A model generated the notes under the pieces. The model worked only from the letters and a program-made list of their open reading frames with translations. It did not search any database and was not told where the DNA came from. This document shows, piece after piece, positions 36,271 through 45,584 of a DNA stretch of 64,000 nucleotides (its first letter is position 1; the number at the start of each line of letters is the position of its first letter). The DNA is from Mesorhizobium sp. Z1-4. Its GTDB lineage: Bacteria > Pseudomonadota > Alphaproteobacteria > Rhizobiales > Rhizobiaceae. Position numbers and translations under genes: made by a program. The stretch is taken from positions 68,179 to 132,178 of the forward strand of contig NZ_RCIO01000002.1 in NCBI RefSeq assembly GCF_004000235.1. The letters are read 5' to 3'.

Positions 36271-38178
36271 CTAGGCGCCGATGCCCTTTTCCTTCAGTGC
36301 CGCGCCGATCTCGTCGAGGATTGCCGGGTCGTCGATCGTCGCCGGCATCGACCATTCCTCGCCATCGGCGATCTTCTGCATGGTGCCGCGCAGGATCTTG
36401 CCGGAGCGCGTCTTGGGCAGCCGCTTTACCGCGACCGTGAGCTTGTAAGCCGCAACCGGGCCGATACGCTCGCGCACCAGCGCCACGACTTCCTTTTCGA
36501 TCTCGGCGGCGTCGCGGCTGACGCCTGCATTCAGCACCACGAAACCGCAGGGTATTTGCCCCTTCAGCGCATCGGCCATGCCGATGACGGCGCATTCGGC
36601 AACGTCCGGGTGTTCGGCGATCACCTCTTCCATGCCGCCGGTCGAGAGCCGGTGGCCGGCGACATTGATGATGTCGTCGGTACGCGCCATGATGAAGAGG
36701 TAGCCGTCCTCGTCGATATAGCCCGCGTCCGCGGTTTTATAATAGCCGGGGAACTCCACGAGATAGGCATCGCGGAAACGCTGGTCGGCGTTCCACAGTG
36801 TCGGCAGGCAGCCAGGCGGCAGCGGCAGTTTCACGACCACATTACCGAGCGTGCCGGTGTCGACCGGGTGCCCCTCGTCCGACACCACCTGAACGTCGTA
36901 ACCCGGCATCGAAACAGCGGGTGAGCCGTATTTGACCGGCAGCATGCCGAGCCCGATGGGGTTGTTGGAAATCGGCGAGCCAGTCTCGGTCTGCCACCAG
37001 TGGTCGATGACAGGCACCTTGAGCTGGTTTTCCGCCCATTTGATCGTCTCTGGGTCGGCGCGCTCGCCGGCCAGGAACAGCGTGCGGAAGTTAGACAGAT
37101 CGTATCTGCGAACGAACTCGCCCTTCGGGTCCTGTCCCTTGATGGCGCGGAAGGCGGTCGGTGCCGTAAAGAGCGCGGCAACCTTGTGCTCCTCGATCAC
37201 GCGCCAGAATGTGCCGGCGTCAGGCGTGCCGACCGGTTTGCCCTCGAACAGGATCGTCGTGCAGCCATGCAGCAGCGGCGCATAGACGATGTAGGAATGG
37301 CCGACGACCCAGCCGACATCGGAGGCCGCCCAGAACACTTCTCCGGGGTCGACGCCATACTGGTTTTTCATCGACCATTTGAGCGCGACCATGTGGCCGC
37401 CATTGTCGCGCACCACGCCCTTGGGCTGGCCGGTGGTGCCGGATGTATAGAGCACGTATAGCGGGTCGGTGGCCGCGACCGGAACGCAGGGCACTTGCCT
37501 GCCGGCCGCCTTGGCGACCGAAACCGCCTCTGCGTAATCGACATCGCGGCCAGGCGTCAGCTCGCATTCGAGCTCCGGCCGCTGGAGAATGACGCATTTC
37601 GAAGGCTTCGACTTCGCCAGATCGATCGCGCCGTCGAGCAGCGGTTTGTAAGCGACCACCCGGCCAGGTTCTATCCCGCATGAGGCGGAGATGATCGTGA
37701 CCGGCTTTGCGTCGTCGATGCGGGTAGCGAGTTCGCGCGCGGCGAAGCCGCCGAATACGACGGAATGGATCGCGCCGATGCGCGCGCAGGCGAGCATGGC
37801 GAAGGCAGCTTCGGCGACCATCGGCATGTAGATCAGGACGCGGTCGCCCTTTTTGACGCCATTGTCCTGCAAAACGGCAGCGAGAGCTTCGACTTCGCGC
37901 TTCAGCTCGGCATAGGTGAATTTGCGCTGCGTGCCGGTGATCGGGCTGTCATGGATGAGAGCCAGCTGGTCGGCGCGGCCGGTTTCGACATGTCGGTCTA
38001 CGGCGTTGTAACAGGTGTTGCATTGCGCGCCCGCGAACCAGCGGCCGTAGACGCCCTGGTCGGGATCGAACACCTTGTCCCAGGGCTTCGACCAGTCGAT
38101 CTCCCTCGCGGCTTCCGCCCAGAATGCTTCCGGATCGGCTTTCCAGGCGGCATAGACTTGCGAATAGCGCGTTGGCAT
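36271..38178 (-). CDS. prpE: Propionyl-CoA synthetase
   Basis: AMP-forming acyl-CoA synthetase that activates propionate. 635 residues. YTSGTTGQPKGVVRDNGGH is the ATP/AMP loop, DHWWQTETGSPI the substrate-binding A5 region, GYYKTADAGYIDEDGY the hinge side, and KTRSGKILRGTM holds the acetylatable catalytic lysine. RWFAGAQCNTCYNAVDRHVE near the N terminus is the PrpE variant of the ACS motif, which favours propionate over acetate. Start ATG 38178 has GGAGG 6 bases upstream; GTG 38181 is also in frame. Confidence 0.9.
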   Translation of the reverse strand: MPTRYSQVYAAWKADPEAFWAEAAREIDWSKPWDKVFDPDQGVYGRWFAGAQCNTCYNAVDRHVETGRADQLALIHDSPITGTQRKFTYAELKREVEALAAVLQDNGVKKGDRVLIYMPMVAEAAFAMLACARIGAIHSVVFGGFAARELATRIDDAKPVTIISASCGIEPGRVVAYKPLLDGAIDLAKSKPSKCVILQRPELECELTPGRDVDYAEAVSVAKAAGRQVPCVPVAATDPLYVLYTSGTTGQPKGVVRDNGGHMVALKWSMKNQYGVDPGEVFWAASDVGWVVGHSYIVYAPLLHGCTTILFEGKPVGTPDAGTFWRVIEEHKVAALFTAPTAFRAIKGQDPKGEFVRRYDLSNFRTLFLAGERADPETIKWAENQLKVPVIDHWWQTETGSPISNNPIGLGMLPVKYGSPAVSMPGYDVQVVSDEGHPVDTGTLGNVVVKLPLPPGCLPTLWNADQRFRDAYLVEFPGYYKTADAGYIDEDGYLFIMARTDDIINVAGHRLSTGGMEEVIAEHPDVAECAVIGMADALKGQIPCGFVVLNAGVSRDAAEIEKEVVALVRERIGPVAAYKLTVAVKRLPKTRSGKILRGTMQKIADGEEWSMPATIDDPAILDEIGAALKEKGIGA

Positions 38179-38256
38179 CACCTTCCTCCCATTGCCATCA
38201 CTGACTTATGGCGGGCATCGAACATTGTCTATCAACCGAAGGTCTGACGCGGCGCA

Positions 38257-38270
38257 TTGACCGGGGTCAA
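38257..38270. promoter_or_regulatory. FNR/FixK-like palindrome between prpE and the 52-residue protein gene
   Basis: TTGACC-GG-GGTCAA, which reads TTGAC-N4-GTCAA, close to the CRP/FNR-family half-sites TTGAT/ATCAA used by FNR, FixK and DNR regulators. It is centred about 67 bases before ATG 38330 and a TAGGTA element near 38296 would put the site roughly 44 bases before the transcription start. It is also upstream of prpE on the other strand. A -35 element TTGACC is contained in it. Confidence 0.45.
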
Positions 38271-38329
38271 GGTTTCGCCTGCCGGCAGAAGCCGCTAGGT
38301 ATCGGTCCGAACCCGGAGATTCGGCCGCC

Positions 38330-38488
38330 ATGGCAAAGATCATCTCACTGCTGCTTCTGGGCCTGATGGTGGTGCACATCATCCGGCCGCTCGGACTGCC
38401 GGGTCTCAGGAAGCGCGCCGACTTCTGGAAGATCGCCGTTGTTGCGCTAGCCGCGATGATGCTGACCGTTGCGGTGCGGCCCGGCTAG
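38330..38488 (+). CDS. Small membrane protein (52 residues), function unknown
   Basis: An open frame of 52 residues starting MAKIISLLLLGLMVVHIIRP, with two hydrophobic segments (about 3-19 and 31-48) separated by LPGLRKRADFWK. GGAG lies nine bases before ATG. The clean two-helix layout, ribosome site and upstream FNR-like palindrome support a real gene, although it is too short for standard gene calls. Its last 83 bases run antiparallel over the 3' end of the SGNH hydrolase gene. I recall similar unnamed proteins in related bacteria, which is weak support. Confidence 0.6.
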   Translation: MAKIISLLLLGLMVVHIIRPLGLPGLRKRADFWKIAVVALAAMMLTVAVRPG

Positions 38489-39200
38489 GCAGAAGCCCGG
38501 ATACCAACGTCCAGATATGGTCGGCCCAGGCCGCATAACCGGCCTCCGAAGCATGAAAGCCGTCGCTCGAAAATCCGGATGCGTCAAAGATTGGCAGGCG
38601 CGAGGCAGCCAATGCGCCGCGCTCCTGGCAAAGACGCGTCCCCATGCCGTTGATGAGGTCGGCCCGGATACCGAGTATGCGGCCAAGCAGAGGCGGTAAA
38701 GCCGGAACCTTCTCCATTTCCACCACGGGCGACCAGACGATCTGCGCCTCGGGCCATTTGGCGCGCAGCGCATAGAGCAAACCGCCGAATTCGCGCTTGA
38801 AACGTGACACGGTGTGAAAGTTCTTGGCGTCGTTGGTGCCGACCGAAAGCACGATCAGGTTCCAGCCGTCATGCGCGAGATTGGGCAGAACATGGTCGCG
38901 CAGCTGGCCGGCGGTCGCCGAATTGAAACCGGCGGCGCGCCAGTCGACCGGGCAGCCGGTTTCAGCGGCAATCCGGGCGGCCAGAAGCGCGGCAAGCCCG
39001 CGTTCCGTCTTGCCGATGCCGACCGAGGCGGCGGAGGAATCGCCGACCACCAGCAGCCTTACCGGCTCGCCTTTGCCGGGTATGTGGTGAATGACCGGAC
39101 CTTCGGCCGGCAGCAATCGCTCGGTGCGCAGCCGCACGCCGACGCCCTGCCAGACATAAGCAGGTAAAGCGAGCCAGGAGAGGAGGGATTTGAAGATCAT
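38406..39200 (-). CDS. SGNH/GDSL-type hydrolase
   Basis: A 264-residue SGNH hydrolase. N-terminal hydrophobic segment (about 3-20) suggests membrane or periplasmic localisation. Block I is GDSSAAS with nucleophile S55, block II/III contains SVGTND, and DGFHASEAGY near the C terminus carries the aspartate and histidine. Probable carbohydrate or lipid ester hydrolase. ATG 39200 begins 29 bases after the fba stop, so it is probably cotranscribed with the glycolytic genes. Confidence 0.85.
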   Translation of the reverse strand: MIFKSLLSWLALPAYVWQGVGVRLRTERLLPAEGPVIHHIPGKGEPVRLLVVGDSSAASVGIGKTERGLAALLAARIAAETGCPVDWRAAGFNSATAGQLRDHVLPNLAHDGWNLIVLSVGTNDAKNFHTVSRFKREFGGLLYALRAKWPEAQIVWSPVVEMEKVPALPPLLGRILGIRADLINGMGTRLCQERGALAASRLPIFDASGFSSDGFHASEAGYAAWADHIWTLVSGLLPSRAAPQRSASSRLAQQRRSSRSRRAS

Positions 39201-39229
39201 TTCCGCTACTCTCCTGTCCGCTCGGCACA

Positions 39230-40123
39230 CTAGCCCGCGCGCGAGGCCTCGAAGATGCCGTCGATCGTTGAAGCAAGCGCTTCGTTGAATTCGGCGTCGC
39301 TCTGGCCCGCTGACAGGCCTTCGGTCAGCGCGCGCGAGAAGCTCGCGATCATGCCGGTGTTCTGCGCCAGCTTGGCGTTGGCATCCTCGCGCGAGTAACC
39401 GCCCGACAGCGCCACGACGCGCATGACGCGCGGATCGTCTGTCAGCGGCTTGTAGAGGTTCGGCTTGTTCGGCAGGGTGAGCTTCAGCATGATCTGCTTG
39501 CCGGCCGGCACCGTGTCGAGCTGCCTGGTGATTTCGGCGAGCAGCATGTCCTCGGCCTCGGCCTTGTCGGAAATCGAGATCGTCACTTCCGGTTCGATGA
39601 TCGGCACCAGCCCATGCGACAGGATCTGGTTGCCGATTTCAAATTGCTGGGCCACGACTGCTGCTATGCCCTTCGGGTTGGCGGCGTCGATGACGGAGCG
39701 CATCTTGGTGCCGAACACGCCCTTGGCGACCGCACGTTCCAGCAGCGCGTCGAGACCCGGCATCGGCTTCATCAACTTCACGCCGTCCGTCTCGTCGGCG
39801 AGGCCCTTGTCGACTTTCAGGAACGGCACCACACCGCGATTTTCCCACAGATACTGCGCGGTCGCCACGCCATCCACCTCGCGGTCCATGGTCTGCTCGA
39901 ACAGGATCGCGCCCATCACCTTGTCGCCGGTGAAGGCAGGCGACTTGATAATGCGCGCACGCATCTGGTGGATGAGATCGAACATCTCATCGTCATTCGA
40001 CCATGCATCTTCGGAGACGCCATAGAGCTTGAGCGCCTTCGGGGTCGATCCGCCCGACTGGTCGAGGGCCGCGATGAAGCCATCCTTGTTCGCGGCCTGC
40101 GCCGCCATTTGCGTGTTCGTCAT
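39230..40123 (-). CDS. fba: Fructose-bisphosphate aldolase, class I
   Basis: Schiff-base aldolase cleaving fructose 1,6-bisphosphate. 297 residues, the bacterial class I type, with ALDQSGGSTPKAL at the N terminus, PFLKVDKGLADETDGVKLM holding conserved active-site lysines, IIEPEVTIS, the expected Schiff-base lysine region IMLKLTLP, and ALSGGYSREDANAKL as the phosphate-binding block. It follows pgk at 52 bases and lies in the glycolysis cluster typical for rhizobia. Confidence 0.93.
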   Translation of the reverse strand: MTNTQMAAQAANKDGFIAALDQSGGSTPKALKLYGVSEDAWSNDDEMFDLIHQMRARIIKSPAFTGDKVMGAILFEQTMDREVDGVATAQYLWENRGVVPFLKVDKGLADETDGVKLMKPMPGLDALLERAVAKGVFGTKMRSVIDAANPKGIAAVVAQQFEIGNQILSHGLVPIIEPEVTISISDKAEAEDMLLAEITRQLDTVPAGKQIMLKLTLPNKPNLYKPLTDDPRVMRVVALSGGYSREDANAKLAQNTGMIASFSRALTEGLSAGQSDAEFNEALASTIDGIFEASRAG

Positions 40124-40175
40124 CTCGTTCTCCCGATGTCGATATGGTTCTGAAAGTTGTCGCGAACGGGTGCGG

Positions 40176-41369
40176 TCAGGGCTTTAGAGCCTCGACGCCG
40201 GGCAAGTCTTTGCCTTCCATCCATTCAAGGAATGCGCCGCCGGCGGTTGAAACATAAGTGAAGTCGTCCGCGACGCCGGCGTGGTTGAGTGCCGCCACCG
40301 TGTCGCCGCCGCCGGCAACCGAAACCAGCAGGCCTTCGCGTGTACGGGCCGCAGCAAATTTGGCCGCATCCACTGTCGCGCGATCGAAAGGGGCTATCTC
40401 GAATGCGCCGAGCGGGCCGTTCCAGACCAGCGTCTTTGCCTTTTCCAGCCAGCCGGTAACCGCCTTCACGGTCTCCGGTCCGGCGTCGAGGATCATGGCG
40501 TCGGCAGGTACTTCCGTCACCGGCACGGTTTCGCTTTCCGCGCCTGCCTCGAATTTCCCTGCCACAACGGCATCGCTCGGCAACACGATGACACAGCCGG
40601 CACCTGCGGCTTCGGTCATGATGGTCTTCGCCGTCTGGGCGAGGTCATGTTCGCAAAGCGACTTGCCGACATCGGTGCCGCGTGCGGCGAGGAAGGTGTT
40701 GGCCATGCCGCCGCCGATGACCAGCGCGTCCACCTTATGGACGAGGTTGGTGAGAAGATCGATCTTCGTCGACACTTTGGCGCCACCGACGATCGCGACC
40801 ACGGGGCGCTCGGGATCGCCGAGACCCTTTTCGAGCGCATCCAGCTCCGCCTGCATGGTGCGGCCCGCATAGGCCGGCAGGACATGGGCGAGCCCCTCGG
40901 TCGAGGCATGGGCACGGTGCGCTGCGGAAAAAGCGTCGTTGACATAGACGTCGCCATTTTCAGCGAGCGCCTTCACGAAGTCAGGCTCGTTCTTTTCCTC
41001 ACCGGCGTGGAAGCGGGTGTTTTCCAGAAGGAGAATATCGCCGCCAACCATCTCTGAAACCGCCTTGCGCGCCGGCTCGCCGATGCAATCGGAAGCGAAG
41101 AAGACACGACGGTCGAGAACGGTCTCCGTTGCGGCAGCAACCGGCTTCAGCGACTGGGCAGGGTCGGCCTTGCCTTTGGGGCGGCCGAAATGGGCAAGCA
41201 GGATGACCTTCGCGCCCTTTTCAGAGAGTTCGAGGATCGTGCCAGCCACCCTCTCGATGCGCGTGGTGTCGGTAACCCGGCCCCCGGCCATCGGCACGTT
41301 CAGGTCGACGCGTACGAGCACGCGTTTGCCTGCAGGGTCGAGGTCGTCGAGGGTACGGAAGCTGGACAT
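40176..41369 (-). CDS. pgk: Phosphoglycerate kinase
   Basis: Interconverts 1,3-bisphosphoglycerate and 3-phosphoglycerate with ADP/ATP. 397 residues, full length. Start region [12 protein letters not shown] and [41 protein letters not shown] and the ATP-side WNGPLGAFE and [12 protein letters not shown] are all as in the family. ATG 41369 ([12 protein letters not shown]) was chosen; the upstream 19-residue extension has no family support. Confidence 0.95.
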   Translation of the reverse strand: MSSFRTLDDLDPAGKRVLVRVDLNVPMAGGRVTDTTRIERVAGTILELSEKGAKVILLAHFGRPKGKADPAQSLKPVAAATETVLDRRVFFASDCIGEPARKAVSEMVGGDILLLENTRFHAGEEKNEPDFVKALAENGDVYVNDAFSAAHRAHASTEGLAHVLPAYAGRTMQAELDALEKGLGDPERPVVAIVGGAKVSTKIDLLTNLVHKVDALVIGGGMANTFLAARGTDVGKSLCEHDLAQTAKTIMTEAAGAGCVIVLPSDAVVAGKFEAGAESETVPVTEVPADAMILDAGPETVKAVTGWLEKAKTLVWNGPLGAFEIAPFDRATVDAAKFAAARTREGLLVSVAGGGDTVAALNHAGVADDFTYVSTAGGAFLEWMEGKDLPGVEALKP

Positions 41370-41428
41370 GCTCTGCCTTTCACGGGATTCGCGCGCGCAC
41401 CATACAGCCCGCCGCCCGCCGTGCAATA

Positions 41429-43342
41429 TCAGGCTTTGTCGCGGCCCTCAGAATCGGCATCCGCGTCCGCCGGTTTCGCTTTCCCAGGCCCGTCGGACGC
41501 GATTTCGGAAGGCTCCACATCATCCCCCGGCTCCCGCGGCTTGCGGCGCGCCAACCGAGCGGCGATGAATGTACGTAGCTTGTGCGCCACTTCGCGGCCT
41601 GTAAGAAACAGCGGCACCTGCGGGTTTTGCGCCTCAGGCTCGAGCGATACGCCGACGGTTTCGACCTTGCCCGCGTCGTCCACGTCGCGGACGATCAGCT
41701 CGACAGGCCCCACTGCCACCCGGTCGGCATACTCGGCCTGGCCGCCCAGCCTCGAGGCCATCATCTCGGCAATCGTCATCGCGTCTTCGCCCGGGCGAAG
41801 TTCGATCCCATATGCAGACTGCAAGTCGGCCACCGGCCGCGAGGGATCGATGGCAAAGGCACCGAAAAACTCCTCGTCGTCGACTTCCACAGGCAGGGGG
41901 CTCGCGAACAGCCGGTCGAGAAGTGGCGGGTAACGCGAGGAAATGAAGAGATAGACATAATCGCCGGCGCGCAGCCGGCCGGCATATTGATACCGCATGG
42001 ACTGGCCGTCGCGCACGACCAGCGACGGCCGCGCCCAGCGTGGAATACGTTCGCCCTGTTCCACAGGACTGCCCGGCACAACGTGATAGACAAGAAGCTC
42101 GTGGCTCGCCGTACCGGGCAGTTCGACTTCGAGCTTTTCGACCGGGCCAATGCGTTTCGGCACCAGAAGGCCCAGCCGGCGGGCAAGCGGGTTGATCGTC
42201 CAACCCTGCACGAGAAGCGATACAAGCACGATGATGAAGGCGACATTGAAGATGGTCGTGCCGTTGTCGAGGCCGCCCAGCAGCGGCACGATTGCGAGCA
42301 GGATGGAGACCGCTCCACGCAGGCCAACCCAGGCGACGAAGGCGCTTTCGGAGCGCTGGAAGTCGAACGGCAGAAGCGTGAGCCATACGGCGACCGGCCG
42401 TGCAACGAAGATCAGGAACAGCGCCAGCAGAATTGCGGGAATGGCAATCGAGGGAAACTGCGACGGGGTGGCGAGCAGGCCGAGGACCAGGAACATGATG
42501 ATCTGCGCCAGCCAGGTCATGCCGTCCTGAAAGCGGCGCAGTACGGGGGTGGCCTTCATCTGCCGGTTGCCGGCGTAGAGACCGGCAACATATGCCGCCA
42601 GGAAGCCCGAGCCGCCCAGCGCGCCGGTGACGGAAAAGACCAGCAGCGCCAGTGCGATCACAAAGATCGGCACCAGCCCGCGCTCCATGTTCAACCGGTT
42701 GACGAGCCCGACGATCATGACGCCGCCGCCATAGCCCGCGATCAGGCCGATACCCATCTGGAGCACGAAATCGAGCAGGAACCCGATGCCGTTCGTTCCG
42801 CCGTCGCGTGCCAGGATCGCCTCAACCAGCGCGATGGTGAGGAAGATCGCCATCGGGTCGTTCGAGCCGGATTCGATCTCCAGTGTGGCGCGCACCTTCT
42901 CGCGGATTGAAATGCCGCCGATGCGCAACAGGAAGAACACGGCAGCGGCGTCGGTGGAACCGACGATCGCGCCGAGCAGAAACGATTCCAGCCAGGAAAA
43001 GCCCAGCAGCAGACGTGCCGCAAGGCCGAAAAAGAGGCTGGTCAGGAGGACGCCGGCAGTCGCCAGTGTCAGCGCCGGCCAGGCTGCCTGACGGAACGAT
43101 TGTACCGCCGTACCGAAGCCGGAATCGAACAGAATGACGGCAAGGGCCAGGGAGCAGACAAAATAGGCAACGCCGGCATTGTGAAAATCGATACCGAGAC
43201 CATCGACGCCGGCCAAAAGTCCGATGCCCAGGAACAGAAGCAGCAACGGTGCGCCGAAGCGGAAAGCGAGCAGGCTCGAAAAGGCCGCAACCAGCACGAG
43301 CAGCGTGCCGATCAGCGTGACCAGGTATATCCCTTCGAGCAT
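41429..43342 (-). CDS. K+/H+ (CPA1) antiporter with C-terminal TrkA-C and CorC-like domains
   Basis: A 637-residue NhaP2/CvrA-type antiporter. About thirteen helices cover residues 5-390; FDSGFGTA, the ND pair in ESGSNDPMA (active-site aspartate) and [12 protein letters not shown] are hallmark sites. A cytoplasmic regulatory part follows: RCK-C/TrkA-C (about 405-480) and a CorC_HlyC-like region (about 490-585), with a disordered acidic tail. It sits between pgk and gap on the same strand, 59 bases before pgk. Its main role would be K+ or pH homeostasis. Confidence 0.9.
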   Translation of the reverse strand: MLEGIYLVTLIGTLLVLVAAFSSLLAFRFGAPLLLLFLGIGLLAGVDGLGIDFHNAGVAYFVCSLALAVILFDSGFGTAVQSFRQAAWPALTLATAGVLLTSLFFGLAARLLLGFSWLESFLLGAIVGSTDAAAVFFLLRIGGISIREKVRATLEIESGSNDPMAIFLTIALVEAILARDGGTNGIGFLLDFVLQMGIGLIAGYGGGVMIVGLVNRLNMERGLVPIFVIALALLVFSVTGALGGSGFLAAYVAGLYAGNRQMKATPVLRRFQDGMTWLAQIIMFLVLGLLATPSQFPSIAIPAILLALFLIFVARPVAVWLTLLPFDFQRSESAFVAWVGLRGAVSILLAIVPLLGGLDNGTTIFNVAFIIVLVSLLVQGWTINPLARRLGLLVPKRIGPVEKLEVELPGTASHELLVYHVVPGSPVEQGERIPRWARPSLVVRDGQSMRYQYAGRLRAGDYVYLFISSRYPPLLDRLFASPLPVEVDDEEFFGAFAIDPSRPVADLQSAYGIELRPGEDAMTIAEMMASRLGGQAEYADRVAVGPVELIVRDVDDAGKVETVGVSLEPEAQNPQVPLFLTGREVAHKLRTFIAARLARRKPREPGDDVEPSEIASDGPGKAKPADADADSEGRDKA

Positions 43343-43448
43343 TGAGCCAACTTTCCGATTGCGCCGTGCGGTCTGTTGCGCGCCTCAATGGCGGAATATT
43401 GGCGGAGCGTGCTGCAATGCCGCAAGGGCAAGTGCCGAAAAAGGCAAG

Positions 43449-43475
43449 AAAAAAGCCCGGCGGGGCCGGGCTTTT
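43449..43475 (-). terminator. Intrinsic terminator after gap
   Basis: AAAAGCCCGGC-GGG-GCCGGGCTTTT is an 11-base-pair stem with a 3-base loop, 23 bases beyond the gap stop. On the minus strand it is followed by a T-rich run (TTTTTTCTT). It separates gap from the antiporter gene. Confidence 0.82.
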
Positions 43476-43497
43476 ATAAAACCGAGGGCTGCGATCT

Positions 43498-44508
<1,011 letters not shown>

Positions 44509-44649
44509 GCGATGATCTCCTCGCGGACGTGTTGGGGCATTCCAGCCAGGACGCTGGAGAATTCGGGCGCGCCCTGACGGGCAGGCACGCCCTCTTAACG
44601 GCGCTGCGGGGAAGAATCCAGCGGGACTGCCGGAAAAGCATTGGTGCAA

Positions 44650-44670
44650 CGGCATTTGGCCGCAATGCCG
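44650..44670. promoter_or_regulatory. Inverted repeat between gap and the divergent lyase-like gene
   Basis: CGGCATT-TGGCCGC-AATGCCG, perfect 7-base arms with a 7-base spacer, in the 263-base intergenic region. The size fits an operator for a dimeric regulator of gap or of the gene at 44772; no regulator is identified. Nothing else is recognised in this stretch. Confidence 0.4.
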
Positions 44671-44771
44671 CTCAAACTAGAGCCAAATCAATGCTGCGGC
44701 GGCACGGATGGACGGGTGCAGGGCGGTGTGGCTAATGTACCGCCGCTGAAGCCCACGGAAAGGATGCTCGC

Positions 44772-45557
44772 ATGGCATACCGATTACTGTCTGTGGTGGT
44801 CTTTCTCCTGGCGCTGCCCCTTGCGGCGCATGCCGGAAAACCGCCTTCAGGCTTCGAGGAGGCCCGGTTTCAGGGCCGCAGCCCGCAATTCGACGCGGAT
44901 GCCGTCACCTTCACTCTCATGAGAGGCGATTGTTCGAAGAAGGTTTACGGCGACGGCCGCGGTGAGAGCGACTGCAAGAACGGCAATCTTCGATCACAGA
45001 TCCACACGCGCAACAAGCAGAAACTCGGCAGAACCTACGAATATTCGATGGAAATCTGGGTCGATCCGGCATTCACGAATTTTGTCGCCTACGGCCAGCC
45101 GCGAAGCCCGCTGCTGATTGCTGAGTGGCAGCGCATCAACACGATCAAGAACCACATCTATGAACTGCATCTCGATTCCATGCGCGGCGTCCAGTTCGAA
45201 GACAAGAATTGCTTCGGGCCGAAGAGCTTTGGCGAATGGCGCCGGTTTTCGATGGTGGTGAAGTGGTCGAAGGGCAATGACGGATTTTTGCGCGTAACCT
45301 GCGACGATCAGGTGATCTATGAGCTCTCAGGTCAGCAGACTGCTGTTCCGCCGCTGTGCGGCGAACAGGTCAAGCTGCAATGCGATCCGAAACGCCAGGA
45401 TCTGCGCAAGCCGGTGCAATGGCAGATCGGACCAAAACTTGGAGGTTTTGGCGTGGAGCACAAGAAATACGGCATGCCGAGCCAGTTCCGGACATTTCCG
45501 GAAAACGGCCTTCGGCTGAAAGTCCGCAATCTCTATTACGGTAAGCTGCGGCAATAG
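44772..45557 (+). CDS. Secreted polysaccharide lyase-like (heparin-lyase-fold) protein
   Basis: A 261-residue protein with a signal peptide (about 1-21, cleavage after AAHA). The mature part resembles the Polysacc_lyase (PF14099-like) jelly-roll group: HTRNKQKLGRTYEYSMEIWV, PLLIAEWQ, WRRFSMVVKWSKGNDGFLRV and GFGVEHKKYG. It is likely exported and binds or cleaves an acidic polysaccharide; catalytic residues cannot be assigned with confidence. AAGGA lies 7 bases before the ATG. It interrupts the gap-tkt pair on the opposite strand. Confidence 0.68.
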   Translation: MAYRLLSVVVFLLALPLAAHAGKPPSGFEEARFQGRSPQFDADAVTFTLMRGDCSKKVYGDGRGESDCKNGNLRSQIHTRNKQKLGRTYEYSMEIWVDPAFTNFVAYGQPRSPLLIAEWQRINTIKNHIYELHLDSMRGVQFEDKNCFGPKSFGEWRRFSMVVKWSKGNDGFLRVTCDDQVIYELSGQQTAVPPLCGEQVKLQCDPKRQDLRKPVQWQIGPKLGGFGVEHKKYGMPSQFRTFPENGLRLKVRNLYYGKLRQ

Positions 45558-45584
45558 CCGTGGCAGATGCCACGGCCCGAACGC

